Source: Parasulfuritortus sp036391875
GTDB taxonomy: Bacteria; Pseudomonadota; Gammaproteobacteria; Burkholderiales; Thiobacillaceae
Assembly (NCBI GenBank): GCA_036391875.1
Contig: DASVZA010000044.1
Location: 116,933-180,932 of the forward strand
Length of the DNA: 64,000 nt
Reading direction: 5' to 3'
The notes below the pieces were generated by a model that was not told the DNA's origin, made no database searches, and worked only from the letters and a program-made list of their open reading frames with translations. Positions 36,830 to 44,934 of the stretch are shown here, piece by piece. The position numbers were made by a program, and so were the translations under genes. Position 1 is the first letter of the stretch. Each line of letters begins with the position of its first letter.

Positions 36830-37718
36830 GTCCACCCATTCGTGAAACAGCCAATGTAAGCGCCTTGCCATATTTTCCGACCGACAGACATTTCTTGACC
36901 GTGTCCAGCCTGTGCCAAGGGTTGGATCGATCGATCATCCCGCGCAAAATATCCTTGTTCACGTATTTTTCTTTCTTAAGCGTCTTGGCCGCCACATGTA
37001 AAACAGTATCGTCCCTATCATCAAAATGATCCGAATAAATGTGTGCCACACAGGCCCCCCGTGCCAATAGAGGTGACATCACGATTTGGGCATTATATTT
37101 ATCCGAAAGGACTTTGAAGGCGTAGTCATTCGTATCCAACAGGCAATTGAATGCAAATTGATCATTGGGTTTCCCCGTCTTCAACAACTGGCTCTCCCAC
37201 AGCCCGGCTAATTTTCTTCCAAACTCCAGTGCATTCGACGTTTCATTATAAAAAACGACACCGCCGTTATAGTATCCCGCAGGCGGAAACCGCCAACCCA
37301 TCAATTCATAAACAGATTTCAGAGTATCGTTATAAACATATTTTCGTGGCGAGATATTAAAATCCCGACATACCGCCATATCCGTATCGGCCTGCCATAT
37401 GCCATCCAGCTTATTTAGAATCAGCGTATCCGTATCGAGATACACGAAACTATCCTCCAGAATGCTCCGCAGATTTACTTTAATGTAACGACTTCTCACA
37501 ACCTGGCCATCATATTTCGCTTCAACCGCCACACGTCGATCCGCCAATTCGCATATTTCAGTCATACCTGGACTAGCCAGCCGTTCAGTCTGCTTGTCGA
37601 ACACGACCACAATTTCCGCATCCGGATTTGTCATCTTCAAGGTATGCATCGAAATCGCCGCCATTTCGGCTTGGTGATCCTCGCCAGTCGTAGACAAAAC
37701 ATAAACATATCTTTTCAT
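36822..37718 (-). CDS. GT8-like glycosyltransferase (DxD, hexosyl/galactosyl type)
   Basis: 298 residues. YVYVLSTTGEDHQAEMAAIS at the start, SFVYLDTDTLILN with the DxD metal motif, FPPAGYYNGGVVFYNETS and GKPNDQFAFNCLLDTNDYAF resemble family GT8 or related nucleotide-diphospho-sugar transferases. The ATG of MKRYVYVLS has GAGGG seven bases upstream; an ATG nine codons earlier lacks such a site. Family placement is tentative, since the C-terminal HxxGxxKPW signature of GT8 is not obvious. Confidence 0.7.
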   Translation of the reverse strand: MKRYVYVLSTTGEDHQAEMAAISMHTLKMTNPDAEIVVVFDKQTERLASPGMTEICELADRRVAVEAKYDGQVVRSRYIKVNLRSILEDSFVYLDTDTLILNKLDGIWQADTDMAVCRDFNISPRKYVYNDTLKSVYELMGWRFPPAGYYNGGVVFYNETSNALEFGRKLAGLWESQLLKTGKPNDQFAFNCLLDTNDYAFKVLSDKYNAQIVMSPLLARGACVAHIYSDHFDDRDDTVLHVAAKTLKKEKYVNKDILRGMIDRSNPWHRLDTVKKCLSVGKYGKALTLAVSRMGGHA

Positions 37719-37881
37719 GTCGGATCCCTCGCTTAACGATGTCATTCATAAAGTTTTTTCGAAAACTCATTACGACACCTACTCAATAGCGATGGGATGG
37801 CCGCCAATTAAAATATGCAGGCTAGCTAACCTGTTGCCCCCCCATCTCCGTCAAAACAAAATCCAACTGAGTCCCCTTTCA

Positions 37882-39006
37882 TTATTTCACTTGTATTTGT
37901 TGGCAACGACCAGCTATTTCGCCTTTTCTGGCGCGTTCACACGCATGCAAAAGTGCATTCTCGAACATATCTGCGGACAAATCCCATGAACTATCTTTTA
38001 CAGTTTCATAAGCATTGCGCGACATCGTCCGCCATGCCTCATCCGGCAACGACAGAATCGACACCGCATTTTCAAACAAGGCGTCGACATCATCAACCTC
38101 GACCAAGGCACCGTTCTTTCCGGTGACGACCGCTTCTTCAGGCCAACCGGCCTTGGTCGAAAGTACAGGTGTGCGACAGGCCATCGCCTCCATCGCCGGC
38201 AGGTTATAGCCTTCGGAGCGGCTGGCCGTAATCCATACATCACACTGCGCATACAGATTGCGCAAATCCTTCTGTGGAGGCGAATAGCTAAATTCGATAC
38301 CCGTTCCATTATCCCATTCCGGCCGAGCCGAGCCGAATGAGATAACCCGCAAATCAGGAAAGCGCTGCCTCAACAAATCGATTACCTGTAGGGTGACATC
38401 GACTCCTTTATATGAAGATTTAGAGTATAGGAAACCTACTGTCGGTACCAACTGCTTTCCGCGTTCGGAAGCAAAAAAAAGTGAATGGTCCACACTATTT
38501 GGCACTAAATCTATTTGACTATCTTCATATTCGTTATTCATTATATTATTCAGCCATCTGGCGATGACGATCTTGTGCAATGGCAAACGATAGGTCGCCT
38601 TGCAGCGTTCGATTGGTAAATAGGGATGAATTTCATAATGCTGGATGAAATAGGCTTTGGCGCCTTTACAGGCACTCAAGGCAGCCACCCATTCCGCCGT
38701 CTCCCACCAAGTCGCCACGATGACGTCGGCATCGGGCACATCGTCGTCTTTGGGCGCACGCCAGCTATTAAGCTGCTTGTGGTTCAAATGCAAACCGTCG
38801 AGATGGGATTCCCGTTTGCCCTGTTCGGCCGGCCACCCCTTGCCTGTCAGAAACGATTTGACTTTCTGGCGCAGGGAGATCGGCCAGGGTGCGGGCGATA
38901 TCAGCGTCACGGCATGGCCTTTGTCGGCCAGTGCCTTGGCGTAGATCGCCACGACCCGAATGCCGCCTGTCAGATTCACGGTGGGCAGGATGAACGTAAT
39001 ACGCAT
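37882..39006 (-). CDS. Glycosyltransferase family 4
   Basis: 374 residues: ITFILPTVNLTGGIRVVAIY at the N-terminus, AYFIQHYEIHPYLPIERCKA, then VPNSVDHSLFF and the E-x7-E motif SRSEGYNLPAMEAMACRTPV in the donor domain. The pattern is common in GT4 enzymes of capsule and EPS clusters. A run of eight A (38473-38480 on the plus strand) lies inside the gene. The 136-bp gap on its downstream side to the GT8-like gene shows no other feature. Confidence 0.88.
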   Translation of the reverse strand: MRITFILPTVNLTGGIRVVAIYAKALADKGHAVTLISPAPWPISLRQKVKSFLTGKGWPAEQGKRESHLDGLHLNHKQLNSWRAPKDDDVPDADVIVATWWETAEWVAALSACKGAKAYFIQHYEIHPYLPIERCKATYRLPLHKIVIARWLNNIMNNEYEDSQIDLVPNSVDHSLFFASERGKQLVPTVGFLYSKSSYKGVDVTLQVIDLLRQRFPDLRVISFGSARPEWDNGTGIEFSYSPPQKDLRNLYAQCDVWITASRSEGYNLPAMEAMACRTPVLSTKAGWPEEAVVTGKNGALVEVDDVDALFENAVSILSLPDEAWRTMSRNAYETVKDSSWDLSADMFENALLHACERARKGEIAGRCQQIQVK

Positions 39007-39024
39007 CGTTATTGGGTCACACGA

Positions 39025-39975
39025 TTATTTTGCTGGTTTCAACAATAGGGCAAACAAGCTTCGCCAGGAACGCATATCCCACGGGGAACGCTGTACGGCC
39101 CTGAATCCTAGGCCGAGTGCCTTGAATTTGTTGCCGGCGGCATGTTCGCGCCAGGCCAGGCCGGTCAAATAGCCCCCGATCTGCGAACCGACGCTGCCAG
39201 CCGCTTCCACCCCGGCTTCAGGCGGGGCGGGAGGGCAACCCCGCTGCAGATCGTCCTGGCCGTCTGTCTTGCGCTGCTCCTGGAAAAGTCGGGCCGTGTT
39301 TTCGAAAAAGAGCCGTTTGGCGTTGCCCTGGGTATGGGTGATCGACGCATCATGGAGGCGATACAGATAAAACGTCCTCGGCAGATACATGACACGAGCG
39401 ACTTCGCCAAGACGCAGCTGGAAATCGATATCCTCGGCGGTCACGAAAAAGGGCCGGAAGCCATCCAGGCCGCGCAATACATCCATGCGGATCGCGTAAG
39501 AACAGAGATGGGTTCTGGTCCTACTGTTGTTCAGTTCTTCGGTGATCTCTTCGCCAATATCGCCCGTCACCAGATCGGCCACCACACGGCCCGACTCGTC
39601 CATGGTCGAAAAACTGCCGCAGACCGCCCCGTATTCCGAATGGGCATCCAGCCAGGCCAATTGTTCACGAATGCGCCCCACCGGATACAGGTCGTCGGCA
39701 TCGCAGCGCATCAAGACCTCGCCGCGGACAGCGGCCAGGCCTGCATTAAGGCAGGCTGCGATGCCCCTGCCCGGACCTTCGACGACGCGAACCCTTTCGT
39801 CTCGAATACGTTTCACCACATCCAGCGAGTGGTCGGTGGAACGGTCGTTAACGACCACCACTTCGATCGGCACCTCTGTTTCCTGCAGGATGGAGTTAAG
39901 GGTCTGCGCGATATAGGGCTCAGCATTGTGTAGGGGCACGAGCACGCTCACCCGCTGGACACGTTCCCCCACCAT
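39025..39975 (-). CDS. Glycosyltransferase family 2
   Basis: 316 residues. VSVLVPLHNAEPYIAQTLNS, VVVNDRSTDHS, VLMRCDADDLYPVGRIREQL and FVTAEDIDFQLRLGEV give the complete GT-A signature. The ATG of MVGERVQRVS is two bases after the stop of the upstream paralogous GT2; the frame is open further into that gene. It shares its layout with that neighbour (C-terminal GNK-like region, then an aromatic KALGLGFRAVQRSP tail), which suggests a tandem duplication followed by divergence. Confidence 0.86.
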   Translation of the reverse strand: MVGERVQRVSVLVPLHNAEPYIAQTLNSILQETEVPIEVVVVNDRSTDHSLDVVKRIRDERVRVVEGPGRGIAACLNAGLAAVRGEVLMRCDADDLYPVGRIREQLAWLDAHSEYGAVCGSFSTMDESGRVVADLVTGDIGEEITEELNNSRTRTHLCSYAIRMDVLRGLDGFRPFFVTAEDIDFQLRLGEVARVMYLPRTFYLYRLHDASITHTQGNAKRLFFENTARLFQEQRKTDGQDDLQRGCPPAPPEAGVEAAGSVGSQIGGYLTGLAWREHAAGNKFKALGLGFRAVQRSPWDMRSWRSLFALLLKPAK

Positions 39976-39977
39976 AC

Positions 39978-40922
39978 TCAGCCTCTGCCTACGCTGGACA
40001 AGGGCTTTATCAAGGCCACCAGCAGCAACCGCCATCCAGCCATCGACAAGGGCCGCACCCGAATTGCCTTACAGCCATAGATGGCTGCTGTTTTGCGTTG
40101 CCGGCTGCTCCAGGCCCACCAACCATACTTGATCATGTAATCATGACGCGAGGCCGCATCTGTCCCAGGCCGCCAAGCACCACCCGCCATGAATACCCCC
40201 TCGATATTTCTACGTTGCCAGGCCGCCTCGCAAGCGCGACGGGTCGCTTCGCGCTGTTTGTTACCCGCCTGTTCACTGATCGAATTACCGTGCAGACGGT
40301 ATTTCAAGACTGGTGACTCCAAGTTTGCCAATTCCCCCACTTCGCCAAGTCTTAGCCATAAATTCACATCCTCGGCAGGATAATAGGCCGCATCGTAGCC
40401 ACCGACCTTGATAAGTGCGTCACGCCGCATCATCGCTGTTGGATGACAGATGGCACCGTGCCCAGCAAGAATGGATTGCTGGATATCATCGTTGGATGAA
40501 GGCGGGGAAAGCGTCGCAAGTAAACGGTCCGCCTCGTCTATCAACTGGAAAGCCCCCCCAAGGCACACTGTCTCGGGATGTTCGCGCAGGAATTGAACCT
40601 GCCAGGCAAAGCGGTCCGGCAAGGCGATGTCGTCCGCATCCATGCGCGCGATGAATTCACCCTGCGCCATCTGCAGCATTTCATTGAGGCTGACCACTAA
40701 TCCCCTGTTCTCCCGGCTCACCAGACGAATGCGGGCATCCCGTGCGGCAAAAGACTGGAGTATCGGCAGCGTACCGTCTCGGGAACCATCGTCGATAAGG
40801 ATGAGTTCGAAATCGGTAAACGTCTGATCGAGTATGCTTTCGACGGCCTGAGCGATGTATTTTTCGCCGTTGAAAACCGGCATCAGGACTGAAATCAAAA
40901 CCATCTCAGCCATGCAGCTCAT
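39978..40922 (-). CDS. Glycosyltransferase family 2
   Basis: 314 residues. ISVLMPVFNGEKYIAQAVES, ILIDDGSRDGT, EFIARMDADDIALPDRFAWQ and YYPAEDVNLWLRLGEVGELA define a GT-A inverting transferase. Its start overlaps the stop of the sulfotransferase gene as ATGA. The C-terminal IYGCKAIRVRPLSMAGWRLL parallels the end of the adjacent GT2. Donor and acceptor unknown. Confidence 0.87.
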   Translation of the reverse strand: MSCMAEMVLISVLMPVFNGEKYIAQAVESILDQTFTDFELILIDDGSRDGTLPILQSFAARDARIRLVSRENRGLVVSLNEMLQMAQGEFIARMDADDIALPDRFAWQVQFLREHPETVCLGGAFQLIDEADRLLATLSPPSSNDDIQQSILAGHGAICHPTAMMRRDALIKVGGYDAAYYPAEDVNLWLRLGEVGELANLESPVLKYRLHGNSISEQAGNKQREATRRACEAAWQRRNIEGVFMAGGAWRPGTDAASRHDYMIKYGWWAWSSRQRKTAAIYGCKAIRVRPLSMAGWRLLLVALIKPLSSVGRG

Positions 40923-41698
40923 CTCTCTTTATTCAGTTTCGGAGGCAACAATGAATTATCGAAATCATATTCAAGTAGCTCCACATCTCGAGAATAGACA
41001 TCCCGCACTATTTCTTTAGTTATTTCATTGTAATAATCGGTATAATTTGCACCCTCACTCGCCCCCTTATTTAAGAACTCCAGCGAGGCTGACACACCAA
41101 GCCTATCAACAATCCCCTTGAAATCCTCACCCAGCGTTTCAAAATAAGCAACAAAATCAACATCAAGACGCCCCCTACAGTCACAAATATAATGATATTG
41201 CGGCCTAAAATGATAATAATTCCAAATATTCTCTTTACTAACCCAACCTAGTACGAAGCTCTCAAAGTCATGAAACTGAGCTAGATTTTTTTCAGCCCAC
41301 AACCGGTCCTGCGAATTGAAGCCTCCTGCCTTGAGAAATTTGAAAGCTGATACCAGCCTATCCCAAGGGTTCCTAACCACAGTAAATTTAAAATAATTAG
41401 AATACTCGTCGTAATCAAAAGCAAGCCTGTAATGAGAGGCCGTTTGATGCCCCCCACCCAGATTTCCGAACAAGGATTTACACATTGAAACGCCTGCGCA
41501 TTTAGGTATGTGCACAAAAATACATTTCATTCTGTCGAATTGAGAGTAGGAATACCCCTCTTCTGATATCGTTTTTCTTTTTAACTGAATTGCACAAAAC
41601 TCATCCGGGTAACGCATCTTAAACAATCTTTGTTTAATTTTATGACGCGCCCTTATTGGTAACGTACAAATTAATTTATCACTCAAAGATGAAAACAC
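40919..41698 (-). CDS. Second sulfotransferase (Sulfotransfer_2 type), AT-rich
   Basis: 259 residues. CIFVHIPKCAGVSMCKSLFG (K66) is the 5'-PAPS loop and FKFTVVRNPWDRLVSAFKFL (R109, S117) is the 3'-phosphate motif, in the form found in carbohydrate sulfotransferases of the chondroitin/dermatan group. The two sulfotransferases in the locus belong to different families, so they probably modify different positions. Clearly A+T-rich, implying separate acquisition. 43 bp from the wzx gene. Confidence 0.87.
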   Translation of the reverse strand: MFSSLSDKLICTLPIRARHKIKQRLFKMRYPDEFCAIQLKRKTISEEGYSYSQFDRMKCIFVHIPKCAGVSMCKSLFGNLGGGHQTASHYRLAFDYDEYSNYFKFTVVRNPWDRLVSAFKFLKAGGFNSQDRLWAEKNLAQFHDFESFVLGWVSKENIWNYYHFRPQYHYICDCRGRLDVDFVAYFETLGEDFKGIVDRLGVSASLEFLNKGASEGANYTDYYNEITKEIVRDVYSRDVELLEYDFDNSLLPPKLNKER

Positions 41699-41741
41699 CT
41701 TAACCCCCCTTGGTTAAAACCAAACAAGGTGATATTTGACA

Positions 41742-43061
41742 TTAAACCCCAACCCAGTACAGGGCCACGAAAGCCACCATTGCCGAGCACAGGATTACTA
41801 AGATATCCACCTCGGGCTGCCAAACCCCCAATTTCTTATATACCAAGGCGTGCAATGGGTACATAGCCCAACCGGACATAGGGAATGACAAGATCACTCC
41901 ACGCATACCCCAAAAATAGTGACCAACTAACATTGCGCTCCATTGCACAATCACTTGAGCACTCAGCAGCTTAGTATTGGTTGAAGCCAGCCCTTTTGCC
42001 CACAGGATGCCTCCATATGATCTGGACAATCCGCCAACCAACGGCCCCATCGCCACTATCTGGAGCATCCAGCCGGCCTGCGCATACCGTGGGTCATAAA
42101 GCAACCCGATCAGCCAACCGCCTAAAAAGACAAATCCTACCGAAACCAGCCACGAAGGCACAATCTGCACCATCCGGCTCTTGCGCAGGGCGCGGTAGAG
42201 CCGCTCAGGGTCTTCCCGGTTCAGTTTCGCGTAGGCAGGATAGAGCGCCTTGTCGCCTACCTGGGTGATCAACTGCTGCAGCATGAGGTTGAGAGTCATG
42301 GCGATGGTGAAATACGCCATGTGCTCCATGCCCAGGAATTTGGCCGCCACCAGGCGACTCCCCTCTCCTGCCAGGAAAGTCACCATTGACCCCAGCATGA
42401 CCCAGCGGCCGAAGTGGATGAGTTCGTGCAACGACTCCTTGTCCCAGGCAAAGGTATTATGGGGACGACCAAAGACCAGATGACTCAGAACAGCCTTGCT
42501 GGCCGTTCCGATCAGACCACCCCAGACTAGAGCCCAGATTGACCTGTCCAGCCAGGCGATAACCACCATGGCAACCAGCCCGATGACATAGGACCCCACC
42601 TCTAGCAGGGTGACCTTGGACAGCTGCATATGGCGGTTCGCCAGAGGCACGCGCGTCGAAACGAGCCCATTGAGGATCGCCGTGAATCCGACCACGGGCA
42701 GCAGTTGCATCAGCATCGGCTGGTTGTAGAACTTTGCCATTGGGATGGTCAGCAACAGCAGCACCAGGTACATCGAGACACCGCGCACTGCCTGCAGCGT
42801 CCAACCGGTATTGAGGAAACGGGGTTGTTCGCCATGCTCATGACGAATGATGGAGGGCGTGATGCCAACGTCCGACAGCAAGGCGATGCCGACCATCACC
42901 GACTGGACGATAGCCATCAGGCCAAAAGCATCCGGGAACAACAACCGGGTCAATATCAGGTTGCCAACAAAGCGCAGCCCCTGATTCGCCAGATGGCCGC
43001 CAACGGTCCAATAACCAGCCCGGATGGTGCTCTTGCGTAGGTTCGGGGTACTGCTGGACAC
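41742..43061 (-). CDS. wzx: Polysaccharide flippase (Wzx/MVF-type)
   Basis: 439 residues with about twelve to fourteen membrane helices. IRAGYWTVGGHLANQGLRFV followed by LILTRLLFPDAFGLMAIVQS is the usual opening of oligosaccharide flippases. It would move the lipid-linked repeat unit across the inner membrane. GTG start (VSSSTPNLRK, read as Met) with AGAGGGAAG four bases upstream; no ATG fits better. It heads the long minus-strand array and is divergent from the polymerase gene. Confidence 0.9.
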   Translation of the reverse strand: MSSSTPNLRKSTIRAGYWTVGGHLANQGLRFVGNLILTRLLFPDAFGLMAIVQSVMVGIALLSDVGITPSIIRHEHGEQPRFLNTGWTLQAVRGVSMYLVLLLLTIPMAKFYNQPMLMQLLPVVGFTAILNGLVSTRVPLANRHMQLSKVTLLEVGSYVIGLVAMVVIAWLDRSIWALVWGGLIGTASKAVLSHLVFGRPHNTFAWDKESLHELIHFGRWVMLGSMVTFLAGEGSRLVAAKFLGMEHMAYFTIAMTLNLMLQQLITQVGDKALYPAYAKLNREDPERLYRALRKSRMVQIVPSWLVSVGFVFLGGWLIGLLYDPRYAQAGWMLQIVAMGPLVGGLSRSYGGILWAKGLASTNTKLLSAQVIVQWSAMLVGHYFWGMRGVILSFPMSGWAMYPLHALVYKKLGVWQPEVDILVILCSAMVAFVALYWVGV

Positions 43062-43443
43062 GATGCTTCCCTCTAGTTCTGTTTATCTGGCTGGCAAATT
43101 AAGTCTTTGAGCCGGACCCTGCCTCGGAACCGAAAGTTCCTGGGAAACATGCACCTGCGATGTTGCCGCAGCCCCGGGCATTCAAATAATGCGACGGCAC
43201 ATGGCCGTCCTTTTGTCTGCCATCTCAAAGCATGTATGATAAGCCGAAACAGCGGCGGGCATTCGCCAGCCCGATCTGGACAGATACGGGACTAGAGTAC
43301 CAGAGTACCGAGGATGTTTGCCCAAACACCGAGAACTGAAACCCCGCCCCAGGGTCGAATCCTCTGCTCGACAAGGGCCCCCAGAAAAGCTCAATTGCCC
43401 TCACCCAGAACGACGTTCGTAGAGACCGCGCCACTGAATCCAA
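43062..43443. promoter_or_regulatory. Divergent intergenic region between wzx and wzy
   Basis: Non-coding, 382 bp. It should hold the promoters of both EPS arms. Visible structure: a 14-bp inverted repeat TGTTTG-CC-CAAACA (43315-43328), a small hairpin GGAAC-CGAAA-GTTCC (43126-43140), and a short direct repeat AGAGTACC at about 43295-43310. No clear sigma-70 or sigma-54 promoter could be assigned by eye. Confidence 0.4.
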
Positions 43444-44934
43444 ATGCCAGAATATATCCGCACCCTGATCGTCATCCTGTTTCTGTCGCTGATCGTGTTC
43501 GGCATGGCCAAACGTCCGGCCAATTCGATCATGGAACCGAGTGATTTCGCGAGACGGCGCAATCTCTGGTACGTCATCACCCTTACCGGGTTCCTGTCCC
43601 CCAATTTCTGGTTATTCGTCGCTGTGAGCGGCATGTTCCTGCTCGCCGCCAGCAAACGGGAACACAACCTGCCCGCCCTCTTCTTCTCGGTTCTATTCGC
43701 ACTGCCCATTGCCTATGCGCAGATTCCGGGCTTCGGGCTGATCAATTATCTAATCGATTTCAACTACCTACGACTACTTGAACTCGTGGTCTTGCTGCCC
43801 GCATTTCTCCATTTGAGCCGCAGTCCGGCCACGCCAGGCCTGGGCCGTCTGGCCACCGACAAGTGGCTATTGGGCTACGCCTTGCTGTCTGTCCTGCTGT
43901 TCCTGCGCGAGACGACGATCACCGACACCCTGCGGCAGGCAGTCTACGTTTTCATCGACGTCGTGCTGCCCTACTACGTGATCAGCCGCCTGCTGGCCAC
44001 CACCGAGAAATTCCGCGAGGCCCTGCTGGCCTTCGTCATCGCAGTGATGATCCTCTCGCTGATCGGAGCTTTCGAGACGGCGCGCCACTGGCTACTGTAT
44101 GCGCCGTGGGCGCATGTACTTGGTCTCAAAAATGAGATGACGGGTTATTTGGGCCGCGATTTTCTGCTGCGCGCCTGTGCCAGCGTGAGTCAGCCGATCG
44201 TACTGGGATATGTCATCATGGTTGCGATCGGGTTCTATTTGTTCCTGCAGAAATCGATTACCAACACGATCTACCGCCGTCTGGGCCTGGCCCTGCTGGT
44301 TGGGGGATTGCTGGCACCCCTATCCCGCGGCCCTTGGCTTGGCACTTTGGTCGTATTCGTCGTCTTTTTGGCCACCGGGCCATCGGCATTGCGGCGCATC
44401 ATGATTCTGACCATAGCCGGCGCACTGGCCCTACCTGCCATAGCGGTCCTGCCCGGGGGTGAACGCGTCATCAACCTGCTGCCATTTATTGGTAAAACCG
44501 ATGAAGGAAACATCGAATACCGGGACCAGTTGATCACCAATGCCAGCATTGTGATCAGGCGCAACTTTTTACTGGGTTCGGTGGACTATATGGAGACACC
44601 CGAAATGTTAGCCATGCGCAATGGAAACCATCAGATCGACGTGGTGAACAGCTATATCGGCATCGCACTCGAGAAAGGCATGATCGGTCTGGGATTGTTC
44701 GTCGGCTTTTTTGCTTCGGTGGTGTTCGGGATTTACCGGGCTCTCCGTTCCTTGCCTGACGGCGACGAAAAATTGCTCGGTCGTGTTCTGCTTGCGACCT
44801 TGATCGGTATTCTGTTCACGATCATGACCGTAAGCAGCATCACGTACATTCCCGTCGTGTACTGGTCTGTGGCGGGACTCGGCGTGGCCTATTTACAGAT
44901 GATCAAAAAAATGAAACTGGAGGTTCGGCCATGA
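43444..44934 (+). CDS. wzy: Wzy-like O-antigen ligase/polymerase family membrane protein
   Basis: 496 residues with about twelve membrane helices and a long periplasmic loop between about 310 and 420. The LSRGPWLGTLVVFV motif in the second half is typical of the Wzy_C/O-antigen ligase family. It would polymerise EPS repeats at the outer face of the inner membrane. Its stop overlaps the ATG of the glycoside hydrolase (ATGA), so the two are translationally coupled. Polymerase is preferred over ligase because the locus has wzx and wzz but no LPS core genes. Confidence 0.85.
   Translation: MPEYIRTLIVILFLSLIVFGMAKRPANSIMEPSDFARRRNLWYVITLTGFLSPNFWLFVAVSGMFLLAASKREHNLPALFFSVLFALPIAYAQIPGFGLINYLIDFNYLRLLELVVLLPAFLHLSRSPATPGLGRLATDKWLLGYALLSVLLFLRETTITDTLRQAVYVFIDVVLPYYVISRLLATTEKFREALLAFVIAVMILSLIGAFETARHWLLYAPWAHVLGLKNEMTGYLGRDFLLRACASVSQPIVLGYVIMVAIGFYLFLQKSITNTIYRRLGLALLVGGLLAPLSRGPWLGTLVVFVVFLATGPSALRRIMILTIAGALALPAIAVLPGGERVINLLPFIGKTDEGNIEYRDQLITNASIVIRRNFLLGSVDYMETPEMLAMRNGNHQIDVVNSYIGIALEKGMIGLGLFVGFFASVVFGIYRALRSLPDGDEKLLGRVLLATLIGILFTIMTVSSITYIPVVYWSVAGLGVAYLQMIKKMKLEVRP

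Noticed and set aside
43062..43443. Sigma-54 promoter in the wzx-wzy gap
   Set aside because: TGGCA-like strings exist, but none has a GC element at the required spacing.
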